A stretch of DNA of 64,000 nucleotides, from positions 62,001 to 126,000 of the forward strand of contig NZ_BMDW01000003.1 in NCBI RefSeq assembly GCF_014636175.1, in the 5' to 3' direction. Under the pieces are notes generated by a model that did no database searches, was not told where the DNA came from, and saw only the letters and a program-made list of their open reading frames with translations. A program made the position numbers and the translations under genes. Shown here piece after piece: positions 16,404 through 25,357 of this stretch (positions within the stretch are counted from its first letter, which is position 1; every line of letters starts with the position of its first letter). Source of the DNA: Sphingomonas psychrolutea (GTDB taxonomy: Bacteria; Pseudomonadota; Alphaproteobacteria; Sphingomonadales; Sphingomonadaceae).

Positions 16404-16473
16404 CGTGCTACCGATCATTCGAAACCGGTACCAGGCAAAGAGACCAGGATCGGCCCACCGAGGGGATGCCACC

Positions 16474-19077
16474 ATGAAGAAATTCGAATTGCTTGCCGCG
16501 TCAGCAGTCGTACTGCTCGCAGCCACTCCGGCCTTCGCACAAACGACCAGTGCCAATACCGGCCCTGCGCCGCAAACCGCGCCGGCTGCGTCGACCGGCT
16601 CTGACGATGCCGACATCATCGTGACCGCAACCAAGCGCGAGCAAACGCTGCAGGATGTTCCGGTGTCGGTCGCGGTTACCGGTGTCGATACCATCGAGAA
16701 GGCCAAAATTCACGACTTGATCGATTTGCAGGCAAGCGTGCCGTCGCTGAAAGTCTATCAGTTGCAAAGCTCTGGTCAGACGGGTTTCCAGATCCGCGGC
16801 TTCGGCAACGGAACCGGGAATATCGGGATCGAAAGCTCGGTCGGCGTGTTCATCGACGGCGTTTATCGCTCGCGCTCGGCCTCGGCGATTTCGGATCTGC
16901 CCGATCTGGAGCGGATCGAAGTATTGCGTGGCCCGCAATCGACGCTATTCGGCAAGAACGTGTCGGCCGGCGCGATCTCGATCGTTACCAAGCGCCCGCA
17001 ATTCACCTGGGGCGGCAGTGCGGAGGCAACAGCCGGGAATTTGGGGAATATCGAAGCTAAGGCATCGATCACCGGCCCGATCACGGACACCCTCGCTTTC
17101 CGTCTCTATGGCAACGTCAACCAGCGCGAGGGATATTATTCCAACCTCGTCAACAGCGTGAAGGTCAACGGGCGCAACCGTTACACGCTGCGCGGCGACG
17201 TGCTGTTCGAACCATCATCGAATTTCTCGGTCCGGATCATCGCCGACCTCAACCGCATCGACGAAGTGTGCTGCGGTGCGGTGACGATCTTCAATGGCCC
17301 GACGACCCAGCTCATCGGCGTTCCGCGGGCCTTTGGCGGCGTTGGCGGCGTTGTCGGCAACCCGGCGACCGCATTCAACCGGCAAGTGGTTTATAACACT
17401 TCGCCGAACAACCGGCTGACCGGCAAGGGGATTTCGGGTCAGGTCGATTGGGATGTCGGCTTTGCCAAATTGACCTCGATCACCGCCTATCGCACCCAGA
17501 CCAACGACACCTCGCTCGACGTCGATTTCACCGGTGCCGACATATCCAACCAAACGACCGCCGACACGATCAAGACGTTCACACAGGAATTCCGCCTTGC
17601 CTCGAACAGCACGGGACCGTTCAGCTGGCTGCTCGGTGGATTTTATTCGGATGAAAAGATCACCTCAGGTCGCAACATCCTGTACGGCGCGGACGCCCGT
17701 CGCTTCGCCGACGCAGCGGTTCTCGGCTTAAGCGGGCAATCGCTTCTCGCGACATCGCCGATCCTGCAGCTTGAGCAGCTGCAGCGTGGTGCCGGCAACA
17801 CGACGGTTGTGCCGGGCCAGACCTATTTCGCGCAAGGCACCGGAATTTTCGACAACTATCGCTTGAACGACCAGTCGTTTTCGATCTTCGGCCAGGCCGA
17901 TTATAAATTGTTCGATCGGCTGACCCTGACTGCCGGTGGTGCGTATCTGAACGATCGCAAGGCCGCGGTCTCCAACGTCGTGCTGACCGATCGCTTCTCG
18001 CAACTGAACCTCAACAACGTGCCGGAACTCGGGTTTCTTCCGTTGTTCTTGATTGCGTGTCCGAACGCACAACCTTGCCCTGCCTCGGTGCCGAATGCAG
18101 CGATCATCAACTCCTTGCCGATCCCGACGAACACCTTTGCTGGCCTGAATGCGGTTCAGTTCTTCTATGGCGACACGGCGAACCACGGCCCGGTCAATTT
18201 CCCGAACGCCAATGAAAGCGGCATTCTGACGGGGAGCAAGTTCACCTATCTGGCGCGCGCTGCATTCGAAGTGACCAAGAAAATCAACGTCTATGGTAGC
18301 TATTCGACTGGCTGGAAGGCTGGCGCGTACAACCTTTCCTCCGACAGCCGTCCGGCCAACAACGGCGTCGGACGTACCGCCAACCCGGAAAATGTCGAAG
18401 TCTACGAAGCGGGCGCAAAGACGCGCTTCAGCGGCGGCTTCTTCAATATCGCGGTGTTCTATGAAAAGATCAAAGGCTTCCAGTCGAACGGCTTCACCGG
18501 TACCGGCTTCGCGCTGGTCAATGCCGGCAGCCAGTCGGTAAAGGGGATCGAAGCCGAGGCCTCGTATCGCCCGTTCAGAGCGTTGGTGCTGAATGCTTCG
18601 GCGACGTATCTCGACCCGAAGTACGATTCCTTCTCGCGCGCACCATGCTTTTCGTTTGATCCGCGCTGCCAGGTGCCAGCAGGATCACCCGCCGGCACGC
18701 GGGCTCCGCAATTCCGCGACTTGACGGGCACGCGCCCCGCCGGAATTTCGAAATTCTCGGGCAATATCAATGCGGTGTACACGCAGAAATTCAGCGAGAC
18801 GGTCAGCGGGTTCCTGCGCGGCGAATTCGTCTATTCGAGCAAGACTGCACTGACCGATACCGTTCCGGCCTCGATCGCGAGCACCGAGGTAAAGGCCGTC
18901 AACGCCAGCGCGGGTCTGGTTCTGGCCGACGGCTTCGAAATTCAGGGCTGGGTGCGCAACTTGACGAATCAGGCCTATCTGATCGGCGCGTTCAACACCG
19001 TGATTCAGTCGGGCAGCTATAGCGGATACATCAACGAGCCGCGCACCTACGGCATTACCTTGCGCAAGAAGTTTTGA
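16474..19077 (+). CDS. TonB-dependent outer membrane receptor
   Basis: An 867-residue receptor. The start ATG 16474 (GAGGGGA upstream) gives a good signal peptide (MKKFELLAASAVVLLAATPAFA). The TonB-box region is ADIIVTATKREQTLQDVPVSV. The plug domain includes SVGVFIDGVYRSRSASAI and LERIEVLRGPQSTLFGKN. The 22-strand barrel ends YGITLRKKF with a terminal Phe. The plug style is that of the large sphingomonad receptor family that takes up sugars, aromatics or metals. No transporter or catabolic gene is adjacent, so the ligand is unknown. The gene is divergent from folE. Confidence 0.92.
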   Translation: MKKFELLAASAVVLLAATPAFAQTTSANTGPAPQTAPAASTGSDDADIIVTATKREQTLQDVPVSVAVTGVDTIEKAKIHDLIDLQASVPSLKVYQLQSSGQTGFQIRGFGNGTGNIGIESSVGVFIDGVYRSRSASAISDLPDLERIEVLRGPQSTLFGKNVSAGAISIVTKRPQFTWGGSAEATAGNLGNIEAKASITGPITDTLAFRLYGNVNQREGYYSNLVNSVKVNGRNRYTLRGDVLFEPSSNFSVRIIADLNRIDEVCCGAVTIFNGPTTQLIGVPRAFGGVGGVVGNPATAFNRQVVYNTSPNNRLTGKGISGQVDWDVGFAKLTSITAYRTQTNDTSLDVDFTGADISNQTTADTIKTFTQEFRLASNSTGPFSWLLGGFYSDEKITSGRNILYGADARRFADAAVLGLSGQSLLATSPILQLEQLQRGAGNTTVVPGQTYFAQGTGIFDNYRLNDQSFSIFGQADYKLFDRLTLTAGGAYLNDRKAAVSNVVLTDRFSQLNLNNVPELGFLPLFLIACPNAQPCPASVPNAAIINSLPIPTNTFAGLNAVQFFYGDTANHGPVNFPNANESGILTGSKFTYLARAAFEVTKKINVYGSYSTGWKAGAYNLSSDSRPANNGVGRTANPENVEVYEAGAKTRFSGGFFNIAVFYEKIKGFQSNGFTGTGFALVNAGSQSVKGIEAEASYRPFRALVLNASATYLDPKYDSFSRAPCFSFDPRCQVPAGSPAGTRAPQFRDLTGTRPAGISKFSGNINAVYTQKFSETVSGFLRGEFVYSSKTALTDTVPASIASTEVKAVNASAGLVLADGFEIQGWVRNLTNQAYLIGAFNTVIQSGSYSGYINEPRTYGITLRKKF

Positions 19078-19223
19078 ACTCAGCGATCCGATCGATCACG
19101 CCCGCGCCGCCAAATTGGCAATGTAAGGCGTGACAAGGCCAAAAAGGCGGCGCAGAAGAAGCCAGCGCTGACGAAAGCGTGAAACCGATGTCGGTTGCAA
19201 CGGCACGACAGGAAGGACTAAAA

Positions 19224-19505
19224 ATGGCGAAGACCCCAACCGCAAAGAGTGACGCTCCCAAGACCGGCGGCATCTTTGCACCGATCACTCCCTCGGCCGA
19301 ACTCGGCGCGATCGTCGGCACCGACAAGCTGCCGCGTAGCGAAGTGATCAGCAAGGTGTGGACCTATATCAAAGCGCACAACCTCCAGAACCCGGAGAAT
19401 AAGCGCGAGATCGTCGCTGACGAAAAGCTGAAGAAGATCTTCGGCAAGGACCGGGTCACGATGTTCGAGATGAACAAGCATCTGGCCGGCCATATGAAGG
19501 CCTGA
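19224..19505 (+). CDS. SWIB/MDM2 domain protein
   Basis: A 93-residue basic protein, almost all of it a SWIB domain: ITPSAELGAIVGTDKLPRSE, VISKVWTYIKAHNLQNPENK, then VTMFEMNKHLAGHMK. SWIB domains are best known from eukaryotic chromatin remodellers and chlamydial topoisomerase; small stand-alone versions occur in alphaproteobacteria with unknown, possibly nucleic-acid-related roles. The start is ATG 19224 after GGAAGGA; an in-frame ATG at 19179 would add 15 residues. A clear terminator follows. Confidence 0.88.
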   Translation: MAKTPTAKSDAPKTGGIFAPITPSAELGAIVGTDKLPRSEVISKVWTYIKAHNLQNPENKREIVADEKLKKIFGKDRVTMFEMNKHLAGHMKA

Positions 19506-19533
19506 TCCTCCCCGAATACCCAGAACGACCGAG

Positions 19534-19571
19534 CGCCGATGTCCCCCCGGACGTCGGCGTTTCGCGTTTTT
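19534..19571 (+). terminator. Rho-independent terminator after the SWIB gene
   Basis: An 11-bp stem (CGCCGATGTCC with GGACGTCGGCG, including one T-G wobble) closes a CCCC loop at 19534-19559. It is followed by TTTCGCGTTTTT. It begins 28 bases after the SWIB stop codon. Confidence 0.8.
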
Positions 19572-19591
19572 CGGTTGGCGCATGCTGGTGG

Positions 19592-19668
19592 TGGTGCCCC
19601 CGAGTGGATTCGAACCACCGGCCTGCGGTTTAGGAAACCGTCGCTCTATCCACCTGAGCTACGGGGGC
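19592..19668 (-). tRNA. tRNA-Arg(CCT), CCA encoded
   Basis: On the minus strand the acceptor arm GCCCCCG (5') pairs with CGGGGGC (3'), followed by A and an encoded CCA. The D-arm is AGCTCAGGTGGATAGAGC. The anticodon stem-loop is ACGGT-TTCCTAA-ACCGC with anticodon CCT, reading AGG. The T-arm GGTTCGAATCC is canonical. AGG is a rare codon in GC-rich alphaproteobacteria, so this is a minor arginine tRNA. Confidence 0.95.
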
Positions 19669-19776
19669 ATCGTCGGTGGTGGTAAAGCGCGGCCTCGGGG
19701 TGGTCAATCGGCGGCGATCTTTTCGCGGGCGTACTGACGGTGCAGCAAAGGTGGCGCCGGCGTTGCCCGACCGCGT

Positions 19777-20235
19777 TCAGTTGACCGCGTCGGGCGGAAC
19801 AATCGGTAACGGCAAGGCCGCAACGGGCACGCCCTCCTCGATCAGCGCCTTGGCCTCGGCCAGCGTGGTTTCGCCGTGGATCGGGGCGGCGGCGACCTCG
19901 CCGTCATGCATCGCGCGTGCGGTGTCCGCAAACGCACGGCCGACCCATTGCGACTTGGCCAGCGCCTGGGCCTGCGCGGTGGCGAGCGCATGGAGCGCCG
20001 CCTTCAGCGCCGCCGGACTTGGTGGTGTGGTGCTCTGCGGCTTCGCGATGATCTCGGTGCGCGTATTGCCCTTTGCCCCGACATTGGGGGCCATCGCCGC
20101 CTTGACGATCTCGGCATCGCCGCACACCGGACACGCGAGCAACCCGCGCGCGCGCTGATCCTCATAGGCCGCGCTTGATCCGAACCAGGCCTCGAATACA
20201 TGGCTCTGCGGGCAGCGCAGATCGAAAACGATCAT
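19777..20235 (-). CDS. DUF1178 family protein
   Basis: A 152-residue protein opening MIVFDLRCPQSHVFEAWFGS and containing CPVCGDAEIVKAAMAPNV, the usual DUF1178 signature. The two cysteine clusters suggest a metal-binding zinc-ribbon-like domain at the N-terminus. Its start overlaps the stop of the nitrilase gene as ATGA, making it the last gene of comF-grxC-nitrilase-DUF1178. The molecular function of this family is not known. Confidence 0.85.
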   Translation of the reverse strand: MIVFDLRCPQSHVFEAWFGSSAAYEDQRARGLLACPVCGDAEIVKAAMAPNVGAKGNTRTEIIAKPQSTTPPSPAALKAALHALATAQAQALAKSQWVGRAFADTARAMHDGEVAAAPIHGETTLAEAKALIEEGVPVAALPLPIVPPDAVN

Positions 20236-21053
20236 GCCATCGTGACGGCGGGGATCGGGCGGCGATGCGCGATGACGGGCACGCGCGCGCGCACATCAGC
20301 GATGCGTGCCGGGTCGATCTCGGCATAACCGATGCCGGCGCTCTCCCCCATGTCGAGCAATATCTCGCCCCACGGATCGACCACCAGCGAATGGCCATAG
20401 GTCGCGCGACCGTCTTCATGCTCGCCGGTCTGCGCCGCGGCAACGACATATGCCCCGGCCTCGATCGCGCGCGCGCGCATCAGGATATGCCAATGCGCGG
20501 CGCCGGTCGGGCGGGTGAAAGCAGCGGGAATCGCGAGCACGGTCGCCCCGGCATTACTAAGCGCGCGATAGAGATCGGCGAAGCGCAGATCATAGCAGAT
20601 CGACAGGCCGAGCGCCCCGATCGGCGTCTGCACGACCACCGCGCCCTCACCCGGCGCATAAGCAGCGGATTCGCGCCAGCTTTCTCCGCTCGGCAAATCG
20701 ACGTCAAACAGATGGATCTTGTCGTAGCGCGCGCGGATCGCGCCGTGATCGTCGATCACGAAGGCGCGGTTGGCAAGCTTGCCGCCCGCCCCGAGTACCG
20801 CAAGCGACCCGATATGCACCCAGATGCGATGCTCGGCCGCCGCTGCGCGCACCGCCGCCAGCACGACATCGTCCTCCTCGCTGTGCAAGACAGCCGAGGC
20901 CCGCGCCCGGTCACGATCGAGCAACCCCGACATTTCGGGCGTGAACAGCATCATCGCCCCACCCGCCGCAGCCGCCGCGACCGCTTCCACCAGAATGCGC
21001 GCATTGGCGACGGGGTCGATCCCGCTCGTCAGCTGCGCGAGCGCGATCTTCAT
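20232..21053 (-). CDS. carbon-nitrogen hydrolase (Nit2-like amidase)
   Basis: A 273-residue nitrilase-superfamily enzyme. The catalytic triad is visible: Glu in LFTPEMSG, Lys in RYDKIHLFDVDL and Cys in SICYDLRFADLY. The DKIHLFDVDLPSG and ICYDLRFADLY motifs are those of the Nit1/Nit2 branch, which hydrolyses deaminated glutathione or omega-amides of 2-oxo acids. The neighbouring glutaredoxin gene (ATGA overlap) fits a link to glutathione repair. The exact substrate is inferred. Confidence 0.87.
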   Translation of the reverse strand: MKIALAQLTSGIDPVANARILVEAVAAAAAGGAMMLFTPEMSGLLDRDRARASAVLHSEEDDVVLAAVRAAAAEHRIWVHIGSLAVLGAGGKLANRAFVIDDHGAIRARYDKIHLFDVDLPSGESWRESAAYAPGEGAVVVQTPIGALGLSICYDLRFADLYRALSNAGATVLAIPAAFTRPTGAAHWHILMRARAIEAGAYVVAAAQTGEHEDGRATYGHSLVVDPWGEILLDMGESAGIGYAEIDPARIADVRARVPVIAHRRPIPAVTMA

Positions 21054-21307
21054 GCCGCGAGCAGCGCGTCCAGCTTGCCCGCACGATCGAGCGCCGCCAG
21101 ATCGTCCGATCCGCCGACATGCTGCCCATCGATGAAGATTTGCGGGACCGTGCTGGCCCCGCCCGAGCGTGCGAGCATCTCGGCGCGCTTTGGCCCGCCC
21201 ATCGTGATGTCGAATTCCTCAGGAGAAGTGCCCTTGGCCGCGAGCAACTTCATCGCACGCGAACAATAGGGGCAGAAGGCTTTGGTGTAGATTTCGATCT
21301 TGGACAT
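21050..21307 (-). CDS. grxC: glutaredoxin 3
   Basis: An 85-residue glutaredoxin reducing disulphides with glutathione. The active site FCPYC has Cys12 and Cys15. The cis-proline TVPQIFIDGQHVGG and the glutathione-binding GGSDDL follow. It lies between comF (31 bp upstream) and the nitrilase gene, with which it overlaps by ATGA. Confidence 0.95.
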   Translation of the reverse strand: MSKIEIYTKAFCPYCSRAMKLLAAKGTSPEEFDITMGGPKRAEMLARSGGASTVPQIFIDGQHVGGSDDLAALDRAGKLDALLAA

Positions 21308-21338
21308 AGGTCAGAAATGTGGGTTGGCCCATCGATTG

Positions 21339-22076
21339 TCAATTCCCCGCACCATCTTCGCGCTCCAGCACCCGCGTCCAACACAGGATCGTCACGCGCG
21401 CAGCACCCGCACGGAGCAGCACCCGCACGCAACCATCGGTGGTCGCGCCGCTGGTGTGGACGTCATCGATCAACACCACCGACTTGCCCTTGAGCAGCGC
21501 TTCCGGATCGACCACGCGGAACACGCCCGCGACCGCCCGCGCGCGCGCCTTCGCGCCCATCCCGCGCAGCGGCGGCGTCGGCTTGATCCGGCGCAGCAGC
21601 AGCGGATCATTCGGCACACCGGTGGCGCGGGTCAGCGCCGCCGCGATCAGCGCCGATTGGTTGAACCCGCGCGACCAGATCCGCCAGCGATGCAGCGGCA
21701 CTGGGACCAGCAAATCGGCCGCCTGCGGCATCAAGCGCGCCATTTGCCGCCCGACCGTTTCGGCAAAGGCGGTGCGCCCGCCATATTTCAAGCGCACCAC
21801 CACGGTGCGCGCGACCTCGCCATAGGCCACCGCCGCGCGAATGCCGGCATGGCGTGGCGGATCGGCAAGGCATTCGGCGCAGCGCGCGTCTGCGCCGCGG
21901 TCATAATCGAACGGCACATTGCATCCGGCGCACCATGGGGGCCCGAGAAACCGCAGCGAACCCCAACAGGTCGCGCAGAAGCGGTGATCCTCGCCCGTCA
22001 CCGCGCCGCAGCCGGGGCAGCGCGGCGGCAGCGCGAAATCGGCGATATAGCGCAAGGGGGCGAGCCAAAGCGACAC
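21339..22076 (-). CDS. comF: ComF family protein (zinc ribbon and phosphoribosyltransferase fold)
   Basis: About 245 residues from GTG 22076, which has AAGG 7 bases upstream. Four CxxC-type cysteine pairs near the N-terminus (CPGCG, CATCWG, CAGC, CAEC) form zinc ribbons. The C-terminal phosphoribosyltransferase-like domain has VLIDDVHTSGATTDG. ComF proteins are linked to DNA uptake and replication restart in competent bacteria. It heads the comF-grxC-nitrilase-DUF1178 operon and is divergent from a methyltransferase gene 43 bp away. A much longer upstream frame overlapping that gene is rejected. Confidence 0.88.
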   Translation of the reverse strand: MSLWLAPLRYIADFALPPRCPGCGAVTGEDHRFCATCWGSLRFLGPPWCAGCNVPFDYDRGADARCAECLADPPRHAGIRAAVAYGEVARTVVVRLKYGGRTAFAETVGRQMARLMPQAADLLVPVPLHRWRIWSRGFNQSALIAAALTRATGVPNDPLLLRRIKPTPPLRGMGAKARARAVAGVFRVVDPEALLKGKSVVLIDDVHTSGATTDGCVRVLLRAGAARVTILCWTRVLEREDGAGN

Positions 22077-22119
22077 ATCGCCCTTGTCGCGTGCGCGGCG
22101 GAGCGGCACAAGCCACGCA

Positions 22120-22989
22120 ATGTCCTCCCCCCTCCCCAGCGATATCCCGGAAATCTTCGATCGCGCCGCGCGCCGTCGGCGCCGCGATCGCGCCGCGCCG
22201 ACCTTTGCCGACTTCGATTTTCTGCGCGCGGCGATGCTGGAGGGAATTGCCGATCGCCTAGCGAGCGTCACCCACCGTTTCACCGACCTGCTCGATCTCG
22301 GCTGCTTCGACGGTGCGCTACCGGTGCCGGAGGGCGTGGCGGTCACGCGCTGCGATGCCGGTGCGCTGTTCGCGGCGCAAGCGGGGGGCGTGCAAGCCGA
22401 TGAGGACCGCTTGCCCTTCGCCCCCGGCAGCTTCGATCTGGTGATTTCGGCGGGCGTGCTCGACAGCGTGGATGATCTGCCGGGTGCCTTGACGCTGATC
22501 CGGCGTGCCTTGCGGCCCGACGGGCTGTTCCTCGCGGCATTCTGCGGCGCGGGCACGCTCGCGACGCTGCGCAGCGTGCTGCGCGAGGCCGAGCGCGAAC
22601 GGCCGGCCGCGCGGGTTCATCCGCAAATCGATGTCCGCTCTGCGGGCGATCTGCTGATGCGCGCGGGGTTCGCGCTGCCGGTCGCCGATATCGAGGCGCT
22701 GACCGTGCGCTACAGCTCGATCGGCGGGATCTTGCGCGACCTGCGCGGGATGGGGGCGACCAACGTGTTGCGGGCGCGCACCCCGCTGCGCCGCGATACG
22801 CTCGCGCGCGCCGCCGAACTGTTCGCTGCGCACGCCGACCCGGACGGGAAAACGCCCGAACGCTTCGACCTGATTTATCTGACCGGTTGGTCCCCTGCCC
22901 CGTCGCAGCCGAAACCGGCACGACGGGGCAGCGGAACGGCGTCGCTGGAGGGGGCGCTCCGCCGTCCGCCCGGGGTTAGCGAAACTTAG
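22120..22989 (+). CDS. SAM-dependent methyltransferase (BioC/NDUFAF5-like)
   Basis: A 289-residue class I methyltransferase. The SAM motif is degenerate but recognisable (LLDLGCFDGALP). DEDRLPFAPGSFDLVISAGV and LPGALTLIRRALRPDGLFLAAF correspond to later motifs. The N-terminus (SSPLPSDIPEIFDRAARRR) and the whole layout resemble the bacterial relatives of NDUFAF5, an arginine hydroxylase-like complex I assembly factor, and of BioC. The chosen start ATG 22120 gives MSSPLPSD. Its stop overlaps that of the convergent DUF1223 gene. The substrate is unknown. Confidence 0.75.
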   Translation: MSSPLPSDIPEIFDRAARRRRRDRAAPTFADFDFLRAAMLEGIADRLASVTHRFTDLLDLGCFDGALPVPEGVAVTRCDAGALFAAQAGGVQADEDRLPFAPGSFDLVISAGVLDSVDDLPGALTLIRRALRPDGLFLAAFCGAGTLATLRSVLREAERERPAARVHPQIDVRSAGDLLMRAGFALPVADIEALTVRYSSIGGILRDLRGMGATNVLRARTPLRRDTLARAAELFAAHADPDGKTPERFDLIYLTGWSPAPSQPKPARRGSGTASLEGALRRPPGVSET

Positions 22990-23771
22990 ATGCGGGAAGC
23001 CGCGATGATCTTGCCGCCCTTGCCCTGCTGGACGAGGACCGCATTGCGGTAATTGCGGTCGCTCGGCGCGGGTACGCTGAAGGTCGCGGGTGCCCCGTTC
23101 CAGGTGCCCAGCGACGCCAGCGAGCGCACGATATTGCGATGCGCGAGCGTTGCGCCGCCATTTTCGCCGGCGCGGATTGGCACAACGAGGTTGCGTGGAT
23201 CATATTGCACGATCCAGACCGTTGCCGAGCCAGAACCCTTGCCGACGGTAACTTTGCCGTTCGCCGCGACGATCTGCGGGCCACCCAAGCCGCGCGTATT
23301 GTCGTGGATCGCACGCGCCAGCGTTTGCGGGTTCGCGCCGACCACGGTGGCACCGCCGTTGATGATCACTTGCGGCGTCGCGACTTGCCCGCGGCCTGCG
23401 GCGTTGGAATACTCCCACTGCCGTGCGGTGTAAGCGGGCTTGGCGAAGGTGTCCTTCCAGCCGAGCTGATCCCAATAGGTTACCGCAAAATTGAGCGCGA
23501 GAATGTCGGGGCGAGCCGCGAGCGCGTTCACATTGGTGTTGGCAGGCGGGCAGTCCGAGCAGCCTTGGCTTTCGAACAATTCGACCACCGTCGGGTGCGC
23601 GGCATCGGCACCAGTCGACACGGCAGGAACAGCAGCGGGCGCTGCGGCGGCGACGGCAGCGGTGACCCCGACGTTCGATTCGGTCGGGTTGAAGCCGATT
23701 ACGGCGACGCCGCCGCCAATCGCGAGCGCCGCGCCGGCGAACAGCAGGGAAAGTGATGAGATGCGGGTCAT
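22986..23771 (-). CDS. DUF1223 thioredoxin-like exported protein
   Basis: About 261 residues from ATG 23771. An N-terminal signal or anchor segment (MTRISSLSLLFAGAALAIGG) is followed by the DUF1223 hallmark VVELFESQGCSDCPPANTNV with a CxxC pair. The segments ALNFAVTYWDQLGWKDTFA and ATPQVIINGG match the family. The fold is thioredoxin-like and the protein is probably periplasmic. The AraC-type regulator gene ends 57 bp upstream on the same strand, so the two may be co-transcribed. Function unknown. Confidence 0.85.
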   Translation of the reverse strand: MTRISSLSLLFAGAALAIGGGVAVIGFNPTESNVGVTAAVAAAAPAAVPAVSTGADAAHPTVVELFESQGCSDCPPANTNVNALAARPDILALNFAVTYWDQLGWKDTFAKPAYTARQWEYSNAAGRGQVATPQVIINGGATVVGANPQTLARAIHDNTRGLGGPQIVAANGKVTVGKGSGSATVWIVQYDPRNLVVPIRAGENGGATLAHRNIVRSLASLGTWNGAPATFSVPAPSDRNYRNAVLVQQGKGGKIIAASRI

Positions 23772-23827
23772 GGTATCTAATCTCCGGTAAAGCGATGCGT
23801 CACGCCGTCTTGTGCGGGACATGTCAC

Positions 23828-24787
23828 TCAATTCGCACGGAGCGCGTCGGAAGTTACGGCAGGCGCGTTATTCGCACCATTACTGCGAAAACGGCTCGGG
23901 TCCGCGCCATAAGCCGACGCAAATGCGCGGCTGAAATGGCTGCGGCTGGCAAAGCCGATGCTCGCGGCGATAACCTTGACCGGCAATTTGGTCGATCGCA
24001 GTAATTCTGCGGCGTGATGCAGCCGCGTCTTGGCGACAAAGGCCATCGGACTCATCGACAGCGTGTTCGAAAATTCGCGCGCAAAGGCCGATCGGCTCAT
24101 CCCCGCGATACTGGCAAGGCTGGCGACGCTGTGCAGCGCAGCGGGTTTGTCGAGGACCGCGGTAATCGCCTTGCCCAACCTTGGATCGCGCAAGGTACCT
24201 AGCACGCCCGAACCATGTCCGGCGCGCGCGAAATGGCGACGCAGCACGATGACAAGGCAGACTTTCATCAACGCGCCCGTCAACGCGCGCGTTCCAAGCG
24301 CGCCGCCGCCAATCTCCTCAAGCATCATACGGTAGCCACTCTGGACGATTGCCAAATCCGAGAGGTCTTCGATGATCGGCCGCGTCACTGCATCGAGCAA
24401 GCCGAACGAGCCCGAGATGTTGGCGAACACCAGACCGCACACGACGCGCAGATCGCCGTCCTCCCCCCCGGCCGCATCGAACAGCATCAGGCCATCGCGC
24501 GTCATCCGGCAATTGTCGGCGGCTCCGACATCGCGCGCGGGCTGCTGATCGGCGGCGATCAGTTGCGCGACGCCGGGCGGCACGATGACGACGCTGCCGG
24601 GTGGACAGACCATCACGGCTTGGCCCGGTACCGTCAGGTACATTGTGCCTGACAGAACATAATGGACTTCGATCGCCTTGCTCGCCCCGCCGACCAGCCG
24701 GAGGCCCTTGCGCACCTCGCATACGGCGAAGGCCTCGACAGCGACGTCCATCGTCGCCAACAGGTGATCGAGAAGGGGTTCGGACAT
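23828..24787 (-). CDS. AraC family transcriptional regulator (cupin N-domain)
   Basis: A 319-residue regulator. The N-terminal cupin-type sensor (about 20-190) includes VHYVLSGTMYLTVPGQ and CPPGSVVIVPPGV. The C-terminal AraC DNA-binding domain has two helix-turn-helix units: SVASLASIAGMSRSAFAREF and KVIAASIGFASRSHFSRAF. The overall layout is that of the cupin_6 AraC group. It precedes the DUF1223 gene on the same strand, a likely target. The ligand is unknown. Confidence 0.88.
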   Translation of the reverse strand: MSEPLLDHLLATMDVAVEAFAVCEVRKGLRLVGGASKAIEVHYVLSGTMYLTVPGQAVMVCPPGSVVIVPPGVAQLIAADQQPARDVGAADNCRMTRDGLMLFDAAGGEDGDLRVVCGLVFANISGSFGLLDAVTRPIIEDLSDLAIVQSGYRMMLEEIGGGALGTRALTGALMKVCLVIVLRRHFARAGHGSGVLGTLRDPRLGKAITAVLDKPAALHSVASLASIAGMSRSAFAREFSNTLSMSPMAFVAKTRLHHAAELLRSTKLPVKVIAASIGFASRSHFSRAFASAYGADPSRFRSNGANNAPAVTSDALRAN

Positions 24788-24906
24788 GACGCGCTCCAGC
24801 GAGGGGGATGTGCCCTATACGCTAAAAATCGTCTGATCGTTACGCGACCGAACCCGCACAACCCAAACACACGACTGCGAGACGATCAGGCACCGCCCGT
24901 TTCGGC

Positions 24907-25296
24907 TCAGCCGATCATCCCATCCCCAGTGCCTTTGGCCAGCATCCGCCCGATCGCATCGAACAGCGAATCCATCGCCACCGGCTTGAACAGCACCTCA
25001 TCCGCGCCGTCGGCGAGGCAGCGTTCGCGCAGATCGACCGCGGTGTCGGCCGTAAGGATGATAACCGGCAGATGCGCCTTGGCATCGTCCCGCAAGCGAA
25101 TGTGGCGCAGCGCTTCGAAGCCGTCCATGCCGGGCATCCGCAAATCGAGCAGCACCATCTCGAAATCGTGGCGATCGATCAGATCGAGGCCGATCTCAGC
25201 GCTTTCGGCCCCGGTCATGGTCGCGCCTGCGACGTCCAGCATGTCCTTTACGACACGACGATTCATCGGGTCGTCTTCGATGAACAGGATGTTCAT
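24907..25296 (-). CDS. single-domain response regulator
   Basis: A 129-residue receiver domain without output domain. The acidic pocket (FIEDD, residues 5-9), the phospho-acceptor Asp (VLLDLRMPGMDG), Thr (ILTAD) and Lys (LFKPV) are all present. The start ATG 25296 gives MNILFIEDD; an in-frame extension upstream reads into the kinase gene. It lies 61 bp after the hybrid-type histidine kinase on the same strand. It is therefore probably phosphorylated by that kinase, passing the signal by protein contact. Confidence 0.88.
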   Translation of the reverse strand: MNILFIEDDPMNRRVVKDMLDVAGATMTGAESAEIGLDLIDRHDFEMVLLDLRMPGMDGFEALRHIRLRDDAKAHLPVIILTADTAVDLRERCLADGADEVLFKPVAMDSLFDAIGRMLAKGTGDGMIG

Positions 25297-25357
25297 TGCC
25301 CGCGTCCCAAGCCGCGATCGAAGGATGAGTGTGCGGACATCGGTGCCTTCTATCGGG

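Noticed and set aside
16290..16473. Possible riboswitch (cobalamin or other) before the TonB-dependent receptor
   Set aside because: No conserved riboswitch core is visible, and the leader from the likely promoter is only about 65 bases.
22077..22556. N-terminal extension of comF
   Set aside because: It covers the divergent methyltransferase start and is Arg/Ser-rich. The GTG at 22076 with AAGG gives a normal ComF length.
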